From contig NZ_LBIP01000016.1 in the NCBI RefSeq assembly GCF_001280435.1, positions 186,001 through 250,000 on the forward strand: a stretch of DNA of 64,000 nucleotides. Direction: 5' to 3'. This document shows, one piece after another, positions 16,980-26,400 of this stretch. The notes beneath the pieces are model-generated. The model searched no databases and was not told the origin of the DNA. It saw only the letters and a program-made list of their open reading frames with translations. The stretch is from Mangrovimonas xylaniphaga (GTDB lineage Bacteria > Bacteroidota > Bacteroidia > Flavobacteriales > Flavobacteriaceae). How positions within the stretch are numbered: the first letter of the stretch is position 1; each line of letters starts with the position of its first letter. A program made the translations under genes and the position numbers.

Positions 16980-18014
16980 ATGAAGCTTTTCATTTTCACT
17001 TCTGTTCTTTCCATTGTTGGATCCTGTGCCACAAAGAAGTATAGTGAGCGCATTGAGGACCTAAAGAACAGCATTGTTTTTGAAGACCGACAGACTGTAG
17101 AACAGTACGCCAGTACCATTACCTCGCAAGAATTGATGGACTATGTTTACGAATTGTCCTCAGACCAATACCAAGGTCGAAAAACCGGCGAAACAGGCCT
17201 AAAGGAAGCTGCCAATTATCTTAAAGATTACTATATCGCCCAAGGCATTCCATCCCCTTTCAGCAATCAAAATTATTTTCAACCGGTTCCCAAATCTTTT
17301 TTTACAGATAGCCTTAACAGCTCCCAAAATGTGGTTGCCTATATTGAGGGCAACAAGCACCCCAAGGAAACCATCATCATTACTGCGCATCTAGATCATG
17401 AAGGTGTGGAAAACGGTGAAATCTACAACGGCGCCGATGACAATGCCTCTGGAACTGCTGCCCTTATGGAAATGGCAGAAGCCTTTAACGAAGCCCAAAA
17501 AAATGGAAATGGGCCTAAACGAAGTATCCTGTTTCTTCACCTTACTGGGGAAGAAGAAGGCCTTTTGGGATCAAAATTCTATGTAGAACACCCAATTGTT
17601 CCCCTAAAAAAAACCATTGCCAACCTGAATATTGATATGATTGGTCGAGTTGATGAAACACACACGGACAAACCAAATTATGTGTACGTTATAGGAGCTG
17701 ATAGACTCAGTAAGGAGTTATACTTTATTTCGGAAACCGCCAATACTACCTTCTCCCAATTGGAATTGGATTACAGATTCAACGACAAAAATGACACCAA
17801 CCATTACTTCTCCAGATCCGATCAATACAACTTTGCCCAAGCCGGAATTCCTGTCATCTTTTATTTTAACGGAGAACACGAAGATTATCACAAACCAACA
17901 GATACCGCAGAAAAACTGAACTATCCCCTTTTGGCGAAACGCACCCAATTAATCTTTGCCACGGCTTGGTATTTGGCCAATTCCAAACATAAATTGACTC
18001 TAGACCAGGAATAA
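16980..18014 (+). CDS. M28 family zinc aminopeptidase-like lipoprotein (short form)
   Basis: A 344-residue exported peptidase with a lipoprotein signal (VGSC, Cys16). The two-zinc M28 site is complete: TAHLDHEG (His, near 137), NGADDNASG (Asp), TGEEEGLLGS (catalytic Glu pair), IDMIGRVD (Asp) and EDYHKPTDT (His, C-terminal). It lacks a PA domain; only about 50 residues separate the GRKTGETG helix and the catalytic core. The neighbouring gene encodes a longer paralogue, and the pair shares the order and wording of almost all motifs, so they arose by tandem duplication. Probably processes peptides at the cell surface. Confidence 0.9.
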   Translation: MKLFIFTSVLSIVGSCATKKYSERIEDLKNSIVFEDRQTVEQYASTITSQELMDYVYELSSDQYQGRKTGETGLKEAANYLKDYYIAQGIPSPFSNQNYFQPVPKSFFTDSLNSSQNVVAYIEGNKHPKETIIITAHLDHEGVENGEIYNGADDNASGTAALMEMAEAFNEAQKNGNGPKRSILFLHLTGEEEGLLGSKFYVEHPIVPLKKTIANLNIDMIGRVDETHTDKPNYVYVIGADRLSKELYFISETANTTFSQLELDYRFNDKNDTNHYFSRSDQYNFAQAGIPVIFYFNGEHEDYHKPTDTAEKLNYPLLAKRTQLIFATAWYLANSKHKLTLDQE

Positions 18015-18121
18015 AACTCTGTTAAAGCCTTTTATTTTAAACCATTCTGTTTAACTTAATTATTACATTCGCAGGATAATTTTTCTAATTTTAATTCAGT
18101 ATAGCTTTAATTTTGCGCTTA

Positions 18122-19687
18122 ATGAAAAACCTGATTACCCTTTGCTGCCTTGCGTTGCTAATATGTAGCTGTAGCAGTTCCAAAAAAAACGAACATTTTA
18201 ACCTAACCCCTACCTCTACAGATCCTACGGTTTATGCCAATACGATTACATCCGCAGAACTAAAAGAATTACTTTACACCTATGCCTCTGACGAATTTCA
18301 GGGAAGGGAAACCGGCACTGAAGGACAAAAGAAAGCCGTAGCATTCTTGGCCCAACAATATCAAGACATGGAAGTGCCTTCACCTATGGGAGACACTTAC
18401 TTTCAAAATGTTCCTTTGGAAATAAAGGGAACATCCCAAACCACTATCTCCATAAACGGAAAAACATTGACCTGTTTTGTTGACTACGCGCCTCTAGGAA
18501 CGTCCTCTACTCAGCATATAGAGGCCAAAGACATTGTATATGTTGCTTACGGTATTGAATCAGAAAAATACTCCAGCTACAACAACCTCGATGTAAAGGA
18601 CAAGATCGTGCTTATGAAATCTGGGGAACCACAAAACGATGACGGCACCTATATCACCTCGGGAACCGAAAAACCTACCATTTGGACCTCTGGCCGCGGT
18701 GCAAGAAACTTAAAAAGGGACGTTGCCATTACGAAAGGAGCCAAAGCCGTTATCTATATGGATAGTGAATCCTTTGATCGTGTGGCCAATTTCTACCAAA
18801 AGCAAGCAACCAAAAGTAACCATGGCACCATGGCGGTTCAAGGAGACGGGATAAATGTTCCGCATTTCATTATCAACGACATGGTTGGTAAAGAAATTTA
18901 CACCAACATCCTTACAGATAATAGCTCCAAAACTATCGAAACACCTTTAACAATTGATATTACTACGGAATCAAACAACATTAATTCCGAAAATGTACTG
19001 GCATTTATCAAAGGTTCAGAAAAACCAGAAGAAATTTTGGTAATTTCTTCCCACCTAGACCATGAGGGTATCAAAAATGGACAGATTTACAATGGTGCCG
19101 ATGATGACGGTTCTGGAACTGTGGCCCTTTTGGAAATTGCAGAAGCCTTTAAAACAGCCGTAAAAGAAGGGAAAGGACCTAAGCGCTCCATTTTATTTTT
19201 GCATGTAACCGGAGAAGAAAAAGGCCTATTGGGCTCTAAGTATTACACCGATTTCAATCCTGTTTTTCCTTTGGAAAACACTATAGCCGATTTAAACATC
19301 GACATGATTGGCCGTGTAGATGACAAGCATACAGATAGCCCAAACTATGTGTACTTGATTGGAGCAGATCGCTTGAGCACAGAACTGCACCAAATTTCTG
19401 AAGCTACCAATGAAAAATACACTAAAATAGACCTTGATTACACTTATAATGCAGAAAACGACCCCAACCGTTTTTATTTCAGATCAGATCACTACAACTT
19501 TGCAAAACATAATGTTCCGGCTATTTTCTATTTCAACGGTTCCCATACTGATTATCATAAACCAACCGATACACCAGACAAAATAGCCTACGATTTATTG
19601 GAAACCAGAACGCGCCTAGTATTTTATACGGCATGGCAATTGGCCAATCAAGAACAACGTATTGTGGCTGATAAAGCTGTTCAATAA
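18122..19687 (+). CDS. M28 family zinc aminopeptidase-like lipoprotein with PA-type insert
   Basis: A 521-residue exported peptidase and long paralogue of the preceding gene. The start is ATG at 18122; a TTG nine bases upstream is also in frame. The lipobox is LICSC (Cys17). Catalytic motifs: SSHLDHEG, NGADDDGSG, TGEEKGLLGS, IDMIGRVD and TDYHKPTDT. Between the N-terminal FQGRETGTEGQK helix and the core it carries an insert (about residues 105-280) with VYVAYGIESEKYSSYNNLDV and DKIVLMKSGEP, typical of a PA (protease-associated) domain, which usually shapes substrate access. The 107-base gap from the first gene lacks a terminator. Confidence 0.9.
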   Translation: MKNLITLCCLALLICSCSSSKKNEHFNLTPTSTDPTVYANTITSAELKELLYTYASDEFQGRETGTEGQKKAVAFLAQQYQDMEVPSPMGDTYFQNVPLEIKGTSQTTISINGKTLTCFVDYAPLGTSSTQHIEAKDIVYVAYGIESEKYSSYNNLDVKDKIVLMKSGEPQNDDGTYITSGTEKPTIWTSGRGARNLKRDVAITKGAKAVIYMDSESFDRVANFYQKQATKSNHGTMAVQGDGINVPHFIINDMVGKEIYTNILTDNSSKTIETPLTIDITTESNNINSENVLAFIKGSEKPEEILVISSHLDHEGIKNGQIYNGADDDGSGTVALLEIAEAFKTAVKEGKGPKRSILFLHVTGEEKGLLGSKYYTDFNPVFPLENTIADLNIDMIGRVDDKHTDSPNYVYLIGADRLSTELHQISEATNEKYTKIDLDYTYNAENDPNRFYFRSDHYNFAKHNVPAIFYFNGSHTDYHKPTDTPDKIAYDLLETRTRLVFYTAWQLANQEQRIVADKAVQ

Positions 19688-19702
19688 AAAGAGAAGACAC
19701 TA

Positions 19703-19738
19703 AAAAAAAGCCTCCCATATTGGGAGGCTTTTTTTTTT
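19703..19738. terminator. Bidirectional terminator between convergent genes
   Basis: AAGCCTCCC-ATAT-GGGAGGCTT type stem flanked by an A run on the left and a T run on the right, so it can stop both the M28 peptidase transcript and the phosphoesterase transcript (stop at 19758). Confidence 0.9.
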
Positions 19739-19757
19739 AACATCTAATCTTATAAAT

Positions 19758-21122
19758 TTAGTTCGCGCTAAATCTGTTTTTAAAATCTGAAAGTTCAATA
19801 GTATAACTATCCAAAGCATGGAATTCACTATCGCTCACTTCTGGATTTTCACTGGCTTTATACCATTCAGAATAAGTTGTCACGTCGTCTGAAAACTTTT
19901 GATAATGGCTAGAATAGGTTTTCACTTCAATGAAAGGCGTTTCATCTTCAAAGTTGAAATTCATTAAACGCAACCATCCATCTCCAATACCATAAGTGGT
20001 TCCATGTGAAGTCAAGAATGTAGGATCTACATCCAAAACAGTTTGCCCTCTATCCTGATAATCGGCCAACACCTGAATCACTGCATGCCCACTATTGTTT
20101 TGGTCTACACGCATGGCTTTTCCATGGTGATGTCCAGACAGAATTAAAAATATTTGATCGTTTGGCATCACCAACGTTTGAAATACATCTTCTGCCGAAT
20201 TGTGATACTCTGGATCAATTCTAGGCAAATCCACAATTGGGTTAGGCAAACGCTCTCCATTGGCATCCAAGAAATCATGGGTGGTAATAATCGTTGGAAG
20301 TCCTGGGTGCGCATCAATAACAGATTGTGCCCAAGCAAGCACATCATCAGCAGGCTGCATTTCAAGACTAATATTCAAAAACGTATACCCTGCTCCTTCA
20401 AAAGTTTGAGCAGAATTGGCACCTCCATTAAAACTGGATACATACCAAGACTTATTCTTAAAAAATTCGGAGTTTTCTCCAAAAACAGAATTGAAATTAT
20501 CCCATCCACCAATGTGCAACATGCCTAAAATTTCTGGAATCACTCCTAAAGTTCCTATTTGATTTACCAAACTTGGATCCGATTCAAAAGACGCTTCAGA
20601 CCACATGGCATCCGAATCATGGTTTCCTGGGGCTACCCCAAAAGGAATCCCTGTTTGAGCCACCATTTCATATCCCTCTCGTGCCAAAGGCATTTCAAAA
20701 TTCACGGTTTCCTCTGTTGGGAACACCTCTCCTGAATACGAAATCAAGGAATAAGGATCGTGCGAAAAGCCTCTTGCTTCGTGCTCAGCATCTACAATTT
20801 CTGTTTGGTGTTGCCAAATATCCCCAACCGAAGTCAAAAAGGCAATCTCCCCTCCTTGGGTCACCGCATTATTGCTCACATATTGCATCATATCATAAAA
20901 CTGAGTAGAGGCATCAATAGGGAAATTGCCCCCTTCATTGTTTTGGTAACTCGTTTGGTGCGTGAAATCGGTCATGTTTTGTGTATCCGGAATCACGGCA
21001 ATTGTAAATGTTTTGTCTATTTGTTGTGATGAAGCTCCTTTGGAAGTATCGTCATCGCTACATGAAGTAAATACATTGGAGATGGCCAAAACCCCCAACA
21101 CAAGGCCCGTTGATTTTTTCAT
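19758..21122 (-). CDS. Exported calcineurin-type metallophosphoesterase lipoprotein
   Basis: A 454-residue protein with a lipoprotein signal (NVFTSC, Cys about 20); the start at 21122 puts this signal at the N terminus, while the longer frame adds ten residues. Metallophosphoesterase motifs follow: IAVIPDTQNM, TSVGDIWQ (GD), FGVAPGNHDSD (GNHD), TTHDFLD and LSGHHHGKAM (GHxH). The C terminus is a beta-rich extension (LDSYTIELSDFKNRFS). Related exported phosphoesterases act on phosphomonoesters or nucleotides for phosphate scavenging; substrate is not readable here. It is monocistronic, ended by a shared terminator. Confidence 0.88.
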   Translation of the reverse strand: MKKSTGLVLGVLAISNVFTSCSDDDTSKGASSQQIDKTFTIAVIPDTQNMTDFTHQTSYQNNEGGNFPIDASTQFYDMMQYVSNNAVTQGGEIAFLTSVGDIWQHQTEIVDAEHEARGFSHDPYSLISYSGEVFPTEETVNFEMPLAREGYEMVAQTGIPFGVAPGNHDSDAMWSEASFESDPSLVNQIGTLGVIPEILGMLHIGGWDNFNSVFGENSEFFKNKSWYVSSFNGGANSAQTFEGAGYTFLNISLEMQPADDVLAWAQSVIDAHPGLPTIITTHDFLDANGERLPNPIVDLPRIDPEYHNSAEDVFQTLVMPNDQIFLILSGHHHGKAMRVDQNNSGHAVIQVLADYQDRGQTVLDVDPTFLTSHGTTYGIGDGWLRLMNFNFEDETPFIEVKTYSSHYQKFSDDVTTYSEWYKASENPEVSDSEFHALDSYTIELSDFKNRFSAN

Positions 21123-21588
21123 ACTAATTTTTGTTGTTTTGTTTTGCCGCAAAAATAGATTGCTCTTTTAAGGGTCTTATTAAGGAAAGATTACCATATG
21201 ATTACTTTTAGAGCTAGCCCACACCTAAATTTCATAAGAATTTTACATCTTATTAAAACATAAAACGCTAAAGGCTTTCCTAATTAAACATTGTACTTGT
21301 AGGAAAATAAATTAGATTTGTGGGTAACCAACCGGTAATTTCAACTATAAAATAAACATTGGCATTTGCTTCGTTTATTCTTGTTGGTATACCATGAAAT
21401 ACTACGAAATGAACGATAATCAAGAAAAAATCCCCTGCTGCTACGCGAATCTCTCACGTGGTAAATCCCCCTTTTAAAGCCTTCCATTTCAAACACGCCT
21501 TTGCAGATTACCAACAGTTCAACAACATCCCTTTGGCAGTTCAAAAAAAGCACGTAATTTTGAAGCATGACAGGCTTAAAACATTAAA
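21123..21588. other. 466-base intergenic region between divergent genes
   Basis: It holds one strong promoter (21291-21320) pointing at the aldo/keto reductase, leaving a leader of about 260 bases. Within the leader is a short frame, 21394-21477 (27 codons, MKYYEMNDNQEKIP...). Another open stretch reaches the reductase start but lacks a start codon. Neither resembles a protein I know. No RNA family or repeat was recognised. Confidence 0.5.
21291..21320 (+). promoter_or_regulatory. Consensus Bacteroidota promoter ahead of aldo/keto reductase
   Basis: TTG (21291-21293), a 19-base spacer, and TAGATTTG (21313-21320), an exact match to the TTG-N19-TAnnTTTG pattern known for Bacteroidota housekeeping promoters. 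Predicted start near 21326. Confidence 0.65.
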
Positions 21589-22572
21589 ATGAAAACAAGA
21601 CACTTAGGAAAAAACGGATTTAAAGTCAGCGAAATAGGCTTGGGAACTTGGCAAATTGGTGCCGATTGGGGAAAGCAATTTTCTACAGATAAGGCATTGG
21701 ATATTTTAAACACTGCCGTAGAAAACGGTATCACCTTTTTTGATACCGCCGATGTCTATGGCAATGGCCAAAGCGAAACTTTTATCGGAGAATTTTTAAG
21801 GCAGACCGATAAGGACATCAAAGTCGCTACCAAATTTGGCCGTGGTGGCGATGTCTATCCAGCTTCCTATACCAAAGATGCCATGCGAAAGGCCATCGAG
21901 CATTCCCTACACCGTTTGGGTGTAGATGCTTTGGATTTGTTGCAACTGCACTGCATTCCAACTATTGAAATGCAAAAGGGAGACGTATTTGACTGGTTAC
22001 GTGATTTTAAAAGCGAAGGACTCATCAAAACCTTTGGAGCCAGTGTCGAGTCGGTTGAAGAAGGACTGCTGTGTCTAGAGCAAGAAGGCCTGCAATCCTT
22101 GCAGGTTATTTTTAATATTTTCAGACAAAAATTGGTGAATGAATTATTGCCTCAAGCCGAAGCCAAAGAGGTGGGGATTATTGTCCGTCTACCTTTAGCC
22201 AGTGGTTTATTGGCTGGTAAATTCACCAAAACTACTACCTTTAACAAAGAAGACCACAGAAACTACAATAAGGATGGTAATGCCTTTAATGTAGGTGAAA
22301 CCTTTGCCGGAATACCGTTTGAAAAAGGTGTGGAATTGGCCGATGCCCTAAAGCCTTCAGTACCTGAAGGCATGACCATGGCACAGTTAGCCTTGAGATG
22401 GATTTTAGATCATAAAGCTGTATCTACAATCATTCCTGGGGCCAGTTCCCCAAATCAAGCACAAGCCAATGCCTTGGTATCTGAACTACCTCCACTATCA
22501 AAAGAACTACACGCAACACTTGCTGAATTTTACAAAGCAAACGTACATGAGTTTATCCGTGGGGTTTATTAA
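21589..22572 (+). CDS. Aldo/keto reductase
   Basis: A 327-residue NADPH-dependent oxidoreductase of the AKR superfamily, TIM barrel, cytoplasmic. Visible motifs are GLGTWQIGADWG, FFDTADVYGNGQSE (catalytic Asp and Tyr), VATKFGRGG (catalytic Lys), LLQLHCIPT (His) and the C-terminal cofactor segment STIIPGASSPNQAQAN. Length is standard. The phosphate-binding loop includes IPGASS, consistent with NADP. Substrate is unknown; this subgroup is often annotated as general stress protein 69-like or sugar/aldehyde reductase. A large-loop terminator follows. Confidence 0.92.
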   Translation: MKTRHLGKNGFKVSEIGLGTWQIGADWGKQFSTDKALDILNTAVENGITFFDTADVYGNGQSETFIGEFLRQTDKDIKVATKFGRGGDVYPASYTKDAMRKAIEHSLHRLGVDALDLLQLHCIPTIEMQKGDVFDWLRDFKSEGLIKTFGASVESVEEGLLCLEQEGLQSLQVIFNIFRQKLVNELLPQAEAKEVGIIVRLPLASGLLAGKFTKTTTFNKEDHRNYNKDGNAFNVGETFAGIPFEKGVELADALKPSVPEGMTMAQLALRWILDHKAVSTIIPGASSPNQAQANALVSELPPLSKELHATLAEFYKANVHEFIRGVY

Positions 22573-23004
22573 AAACTTTACTTGACCACATATTCCATTA
22601 TCAAGGGAACCAAGAATAATTGAACACAATTAAAACTGGGTTCCCTTCCTTTTTGAGAAGCGTATTCTCCCTTCCTTTTACCCACTAAGAAGCATCACAA
22701 CTCCAACTTATTTCACTTAGCCTCACTTCATTATCATTTTTATTGTATATTAGTTATGAAGTCTTTACATCGTATTTAGTAAGGCTTACTGAAGAAATTT
22801 CGTTTTTTACGAAACAAGCATTTCATCATAATCCCCAATTCCTCCCAAAATAAAACCGACTGTTCCCTAAGAACAAAATCTATTCAAGCTGAAACCCCAA
22901 ACATCACAACCATAAAAAACATTTCTATTCACTGCCTAAAAAGTAGGGAAAACCAGATGCCACTTATCCTGTATATGAATATGTAACCAACAAATAACAG
23001 CCTT
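22573..23004. other. 432-base intergenic region before signalling genes
   Basis: It contains the terminator at 22613-22665 and a hairpin TTTCGT-TTTTT-ACGAAA (22798-22814) about 190 bases upstream of the receiver gene. The rest is AT-rich; no gene or recognised RNA was seen. The promoter of the signalling operon is presumably here, but no convincing -7 box stood out. Confidence 0.45.
22613..22665 (+). terminator. Terminator with large structured loop
   Basis: Outer stem AAGGGAACC (22613-22621) / GGTTCCCTT (22649-22657) with an inner small hairpin ATTG-AACA-CAAT and a CCTTTTT tail. Forty bases after the aldo/keto reductase stop. Confidence 0.6.
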
Positions 23005-23376
23005 ATGGAAGTATTGATTGTAGATGACGAAAGAGATATTGAAACCTTGTTTCGTCAAAAATTCAGAAGAGAAGTAAGAAACCAAAATCTAGAATTGTTG
23101 TTCGCCTTTTCTGGTTCTGAAGCCTTGGAAATACTGGAACGGGAAAACCCTCCCAAAGTGGTTTATGTGTTTTCCGATATCAATATGCCGGGAATGACAG
23201 GCCTTGAATTATTGGACAAGATTAAATCGCAATTCCCAAACATCACTGTAAGTATGATTTCAGCCTATGGCGACAGTGAAAACTTTGATAGGGCCATACA
23301 ATCCGGTGCCAAGGAATTCTTCACAAAACCAATCGACTTTGAATCCCTAAGAAAAGAAATCCATCAAATGTTATAA
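23005..23376 (+). CDS. Single-domain response regulator (receiver)
   Basis: A 123-residue protein consisting of one REC domain. The acidic pocket is D7-D8, the phospho-acceptor is Asp58 in VFSDINMPG, and the conserved Lys108 is in FFTKPIDF. There is no output domain, as in CheY- or Spo0F-like proteins, so it either relays phosphate or acts by binding. It lies 25 bases before the propeller histidine kinase gene and resembles the receiver of the cyclase encoded downstream (similar VDDE..DIE.L..QKFR and TKPI.FE wording), so the two receivers probably compete for one kinase. Confidence 0.92.
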   Translation: MEVLIVDDERDIETLFRQKFRREVRNQNLELLFAFSGSEALEILERENPPKVVYVFSDINMPGMTGLELLDKIKSQFPNITVSMISAYGDSENFDRAIQSGAKEFFTKPIDFESLRKEIHQML

Positions 23377-23401
23377 CATTCAATATCTAGAACAACTGAC
23401 C

Positions 23402-26400
23402 ATGTATAAGCAAAAACCAATATTCTTAATCGGATTCTATTGTGTGATTTTAAGTATGATACTTTTTTCATGCCAACAAAAGGTTCCTGCGCCTCCGTTA
23501 CCAAAATGGGATATGGAATATCTTCCCCCAATAGAGAAAAAAATAACTTTTCCCAAAAAGGACACCATCAATTGGGACTCCATCCCCACCATTAAACTGG
23601 CTCCCTTACCAACAAAGAAATTAGACTTAGAGAGCATCCCTTCCAAACCCTTTGTTATAGACGACATTACCAACATTGAAGGGCAAATAGAGTCTGAACA
23701 CCTTGATTTAAACGAACTCCCCTCTACTCCTTTCAGTTTGGATTCCCTCCCCACGTTCACCTTTGAATTGGATACCATAACATTAGGGGAGCCTGATATC
23801 ATCGAGGCAGGGCCTTTAGCAAATATAAGTGGTACCTCTAGAGGGGTTCAATCGGGAGGTCAAGCATTTGGTTTAACGGGCTCGCCAAACAATATTATAA
23901 AAGACAACAATGGCTTTTTGTGGGTTGGCACCCAAGTAGGGATTGCTCGCTATGACTCCCATAAATTTGAGTTTTATGGAATTGACCTAGGTCTGGATTT
24001 ATCTTATGCCTTTTGCCAGTTTATCGATTCTAAGGACCGTATCTGGATACAATGTAACAGTGGTCTTTGGATTTTAGACCCATCACATAAATTAGCTTAT
24101 AGAATTATTACTGACATTCCTCTAAGAGATGGATATGGCTTTACAGAAGATAAGTATGGAAATATTTGGTACTCCATTATTAATTTTGGCTACCATGTAA
24201 TAAATCTGGAAAACCAAACCATAAAAAATATCACTCCAAAAGAAGGATTAATGAAATCTACTCCTTCGGTTTATATTTCACCTTTAACTGATAAAGAAGG
24301 TCTTGTATGGCTTTCCTCGTTTAATGGCATGAATATCCTTAATCTTAAGAAAGGTACAAATCAATTTATAGTATTTGAAAAAGAGAAAGATAGCTTACGA
24401 AATAAAATCATTTCTATTGAAGAAGACTCCAAAGGCAACCTATGGATAGGAGGACTGGATGGCGTTGCTTTTATCGACAAAAAAAATAAAACTTACAACA
24501 GACTACCTGTTTCTAAATTTATAGAAGATTGGGTTGGCATCGCCACCACATATGAAGACAAACATAAAAATATGTGGCTAGGTACAGGAATTGGCTCCAT
24601 TTTAAAATACGATCCATCCAACCAGACTATTGAAAAATTTATTTTAGATAATTCTAAGGGTCGCCGACCGATCGCATCCATTGTGGAAGACTATCAAGGC
24701 AATATATGGTCCACCAAAAAATTTGTGGCTACCGGTGGAATATTCAAATTAAACACACTACAAGGAAGAGCTAGTAATTACTCCTCAACTGATGGCTTAT
24801 CAAATGATAGTATATGGAGTAACGTGATGCTCGATGATAAAAGTATTTGGATTGGCTCAAGAGGAGGAATAGACTTTTACAATCCTAAAACAAAGACTAT
24901 TAAAAACCTTGGCATTAAAGACAATTTATTACAGACCAGCAATCATATTTTACGTAAAGACTCTAAGAATCGAATTTGGTCTTTGGGAATTCAAGGAATA
25001 TCCATTATCGACCCAAGCAACCAAAACATTAAATATCTTACCAAAAAAGAAGGTTTAAATCATAACTATCTCAGATTTATTGAAGATGAAAATGGTAATT
25101 ATTGGTTAGGTGGCATTGATGGCAATATTACCTTTCTAAATAAAGAATTAACAGAGACAAAAACAATTCAATTAGATACGGTTGGAAGTAATACTAATAT
25201 TTTTTCTTTAAGCAAAGATGCCAATAATAACATTTGGGTTGCTACATACGGTCAAGGTATTTATAGAATTGCCCCTAAAAAACACACAATTGAACACTTT
25301 ACCTCTGAAAATGGATTTTTAACAGATAACTTAAACTTCATCCATATTACAAATTCAAACCAACTTTGGATTTCATCAGATCGCGGTGTTTATCTCTTTA
25401 ATCCCAGCAACGGCTCAGTTAAAATTTTCCAGAAAGAACAAGGTTTGGTATCCAATGAAATTTTCGATATTAACAGTCATAACAACAAAATCTATGTTGG
25501 CACCCTCAGAGGAATCAACATTTTGGAAGAAATGGAAAGGGGCAATTCTTTAAATGAACAATGGCAGGTCACCACTATAGCAGAGGAACAAGGCTTACAA
25601 TATTTGGATGTGAGCATGGGTAGCTCTATGATTGATAATCAGGGTAGGTTATGGATCGGGATTGAAAGCAAGATTCTTTCTATAATGGATGAAATGAAAC
25701 TGGACACTATTCCTGTAAAAACCTATATTACTGGCATCAACCTCTACGACACAACCATTAACTTTAAAAGTGACTCCCAAATTCTTGACAGCGAAAAACA
25801 AGGTTTACCAACACCCTTGGATCAAAGTAATTCCTTAAATAGCAATAGCCCCTCCAGCACTTTAGATCCCAATATTGAATACAACGATATTGAAGGGCCT
25901 TATAATTTACCTTTAGAATTACAACTGCCCTATAATCAAAATTACATCAGTTTTAATTTTAATGCGTTGGCCTATTCCAATCCAAACTCAGTAGTTTATC
26001 GTTATTTTTTGGAGGGCATTGACAAAAACTGGAGCAATATCATCACCGAAGCTAAAAGTGAAAATTATAGAGATCTTCCTCCTGGGGATTATACTTTTAA
26101 AGTCATTGCAAAGGGCTATAACAATGTATGGAGTAAGCCTGTAGAATTAAGTTTCAGCATTATTCCTCCTTGGTGGAAAACCTGGTGGGCCTATTTGGCT
26201 TATGTAACCCTGTTTGCTTTGATCCTCTACAGCATTAGTAATTACCGTTCCCAATGGTTAAAAAAGGAAAACCGTATCCTAGAAGAGCGCGTAAAACACC
26301 GCACCTCCCAATTAGAGAAAAGCCTTCACGACCTTGAAGCCACCCAAACCCAACTTATCCAATCCGAAAAAATGGCGAGTCTAGGAGAATTAACCGCGGG

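Noticed and set aside
21341-21568. 75-residue minus-strand frame upstream of the aldo/keto reductase
   Set aside because: Unusual residue content (many Arg, Ser, Phe, Cys), no family resemblance, and it faces against the promoter in the same region.
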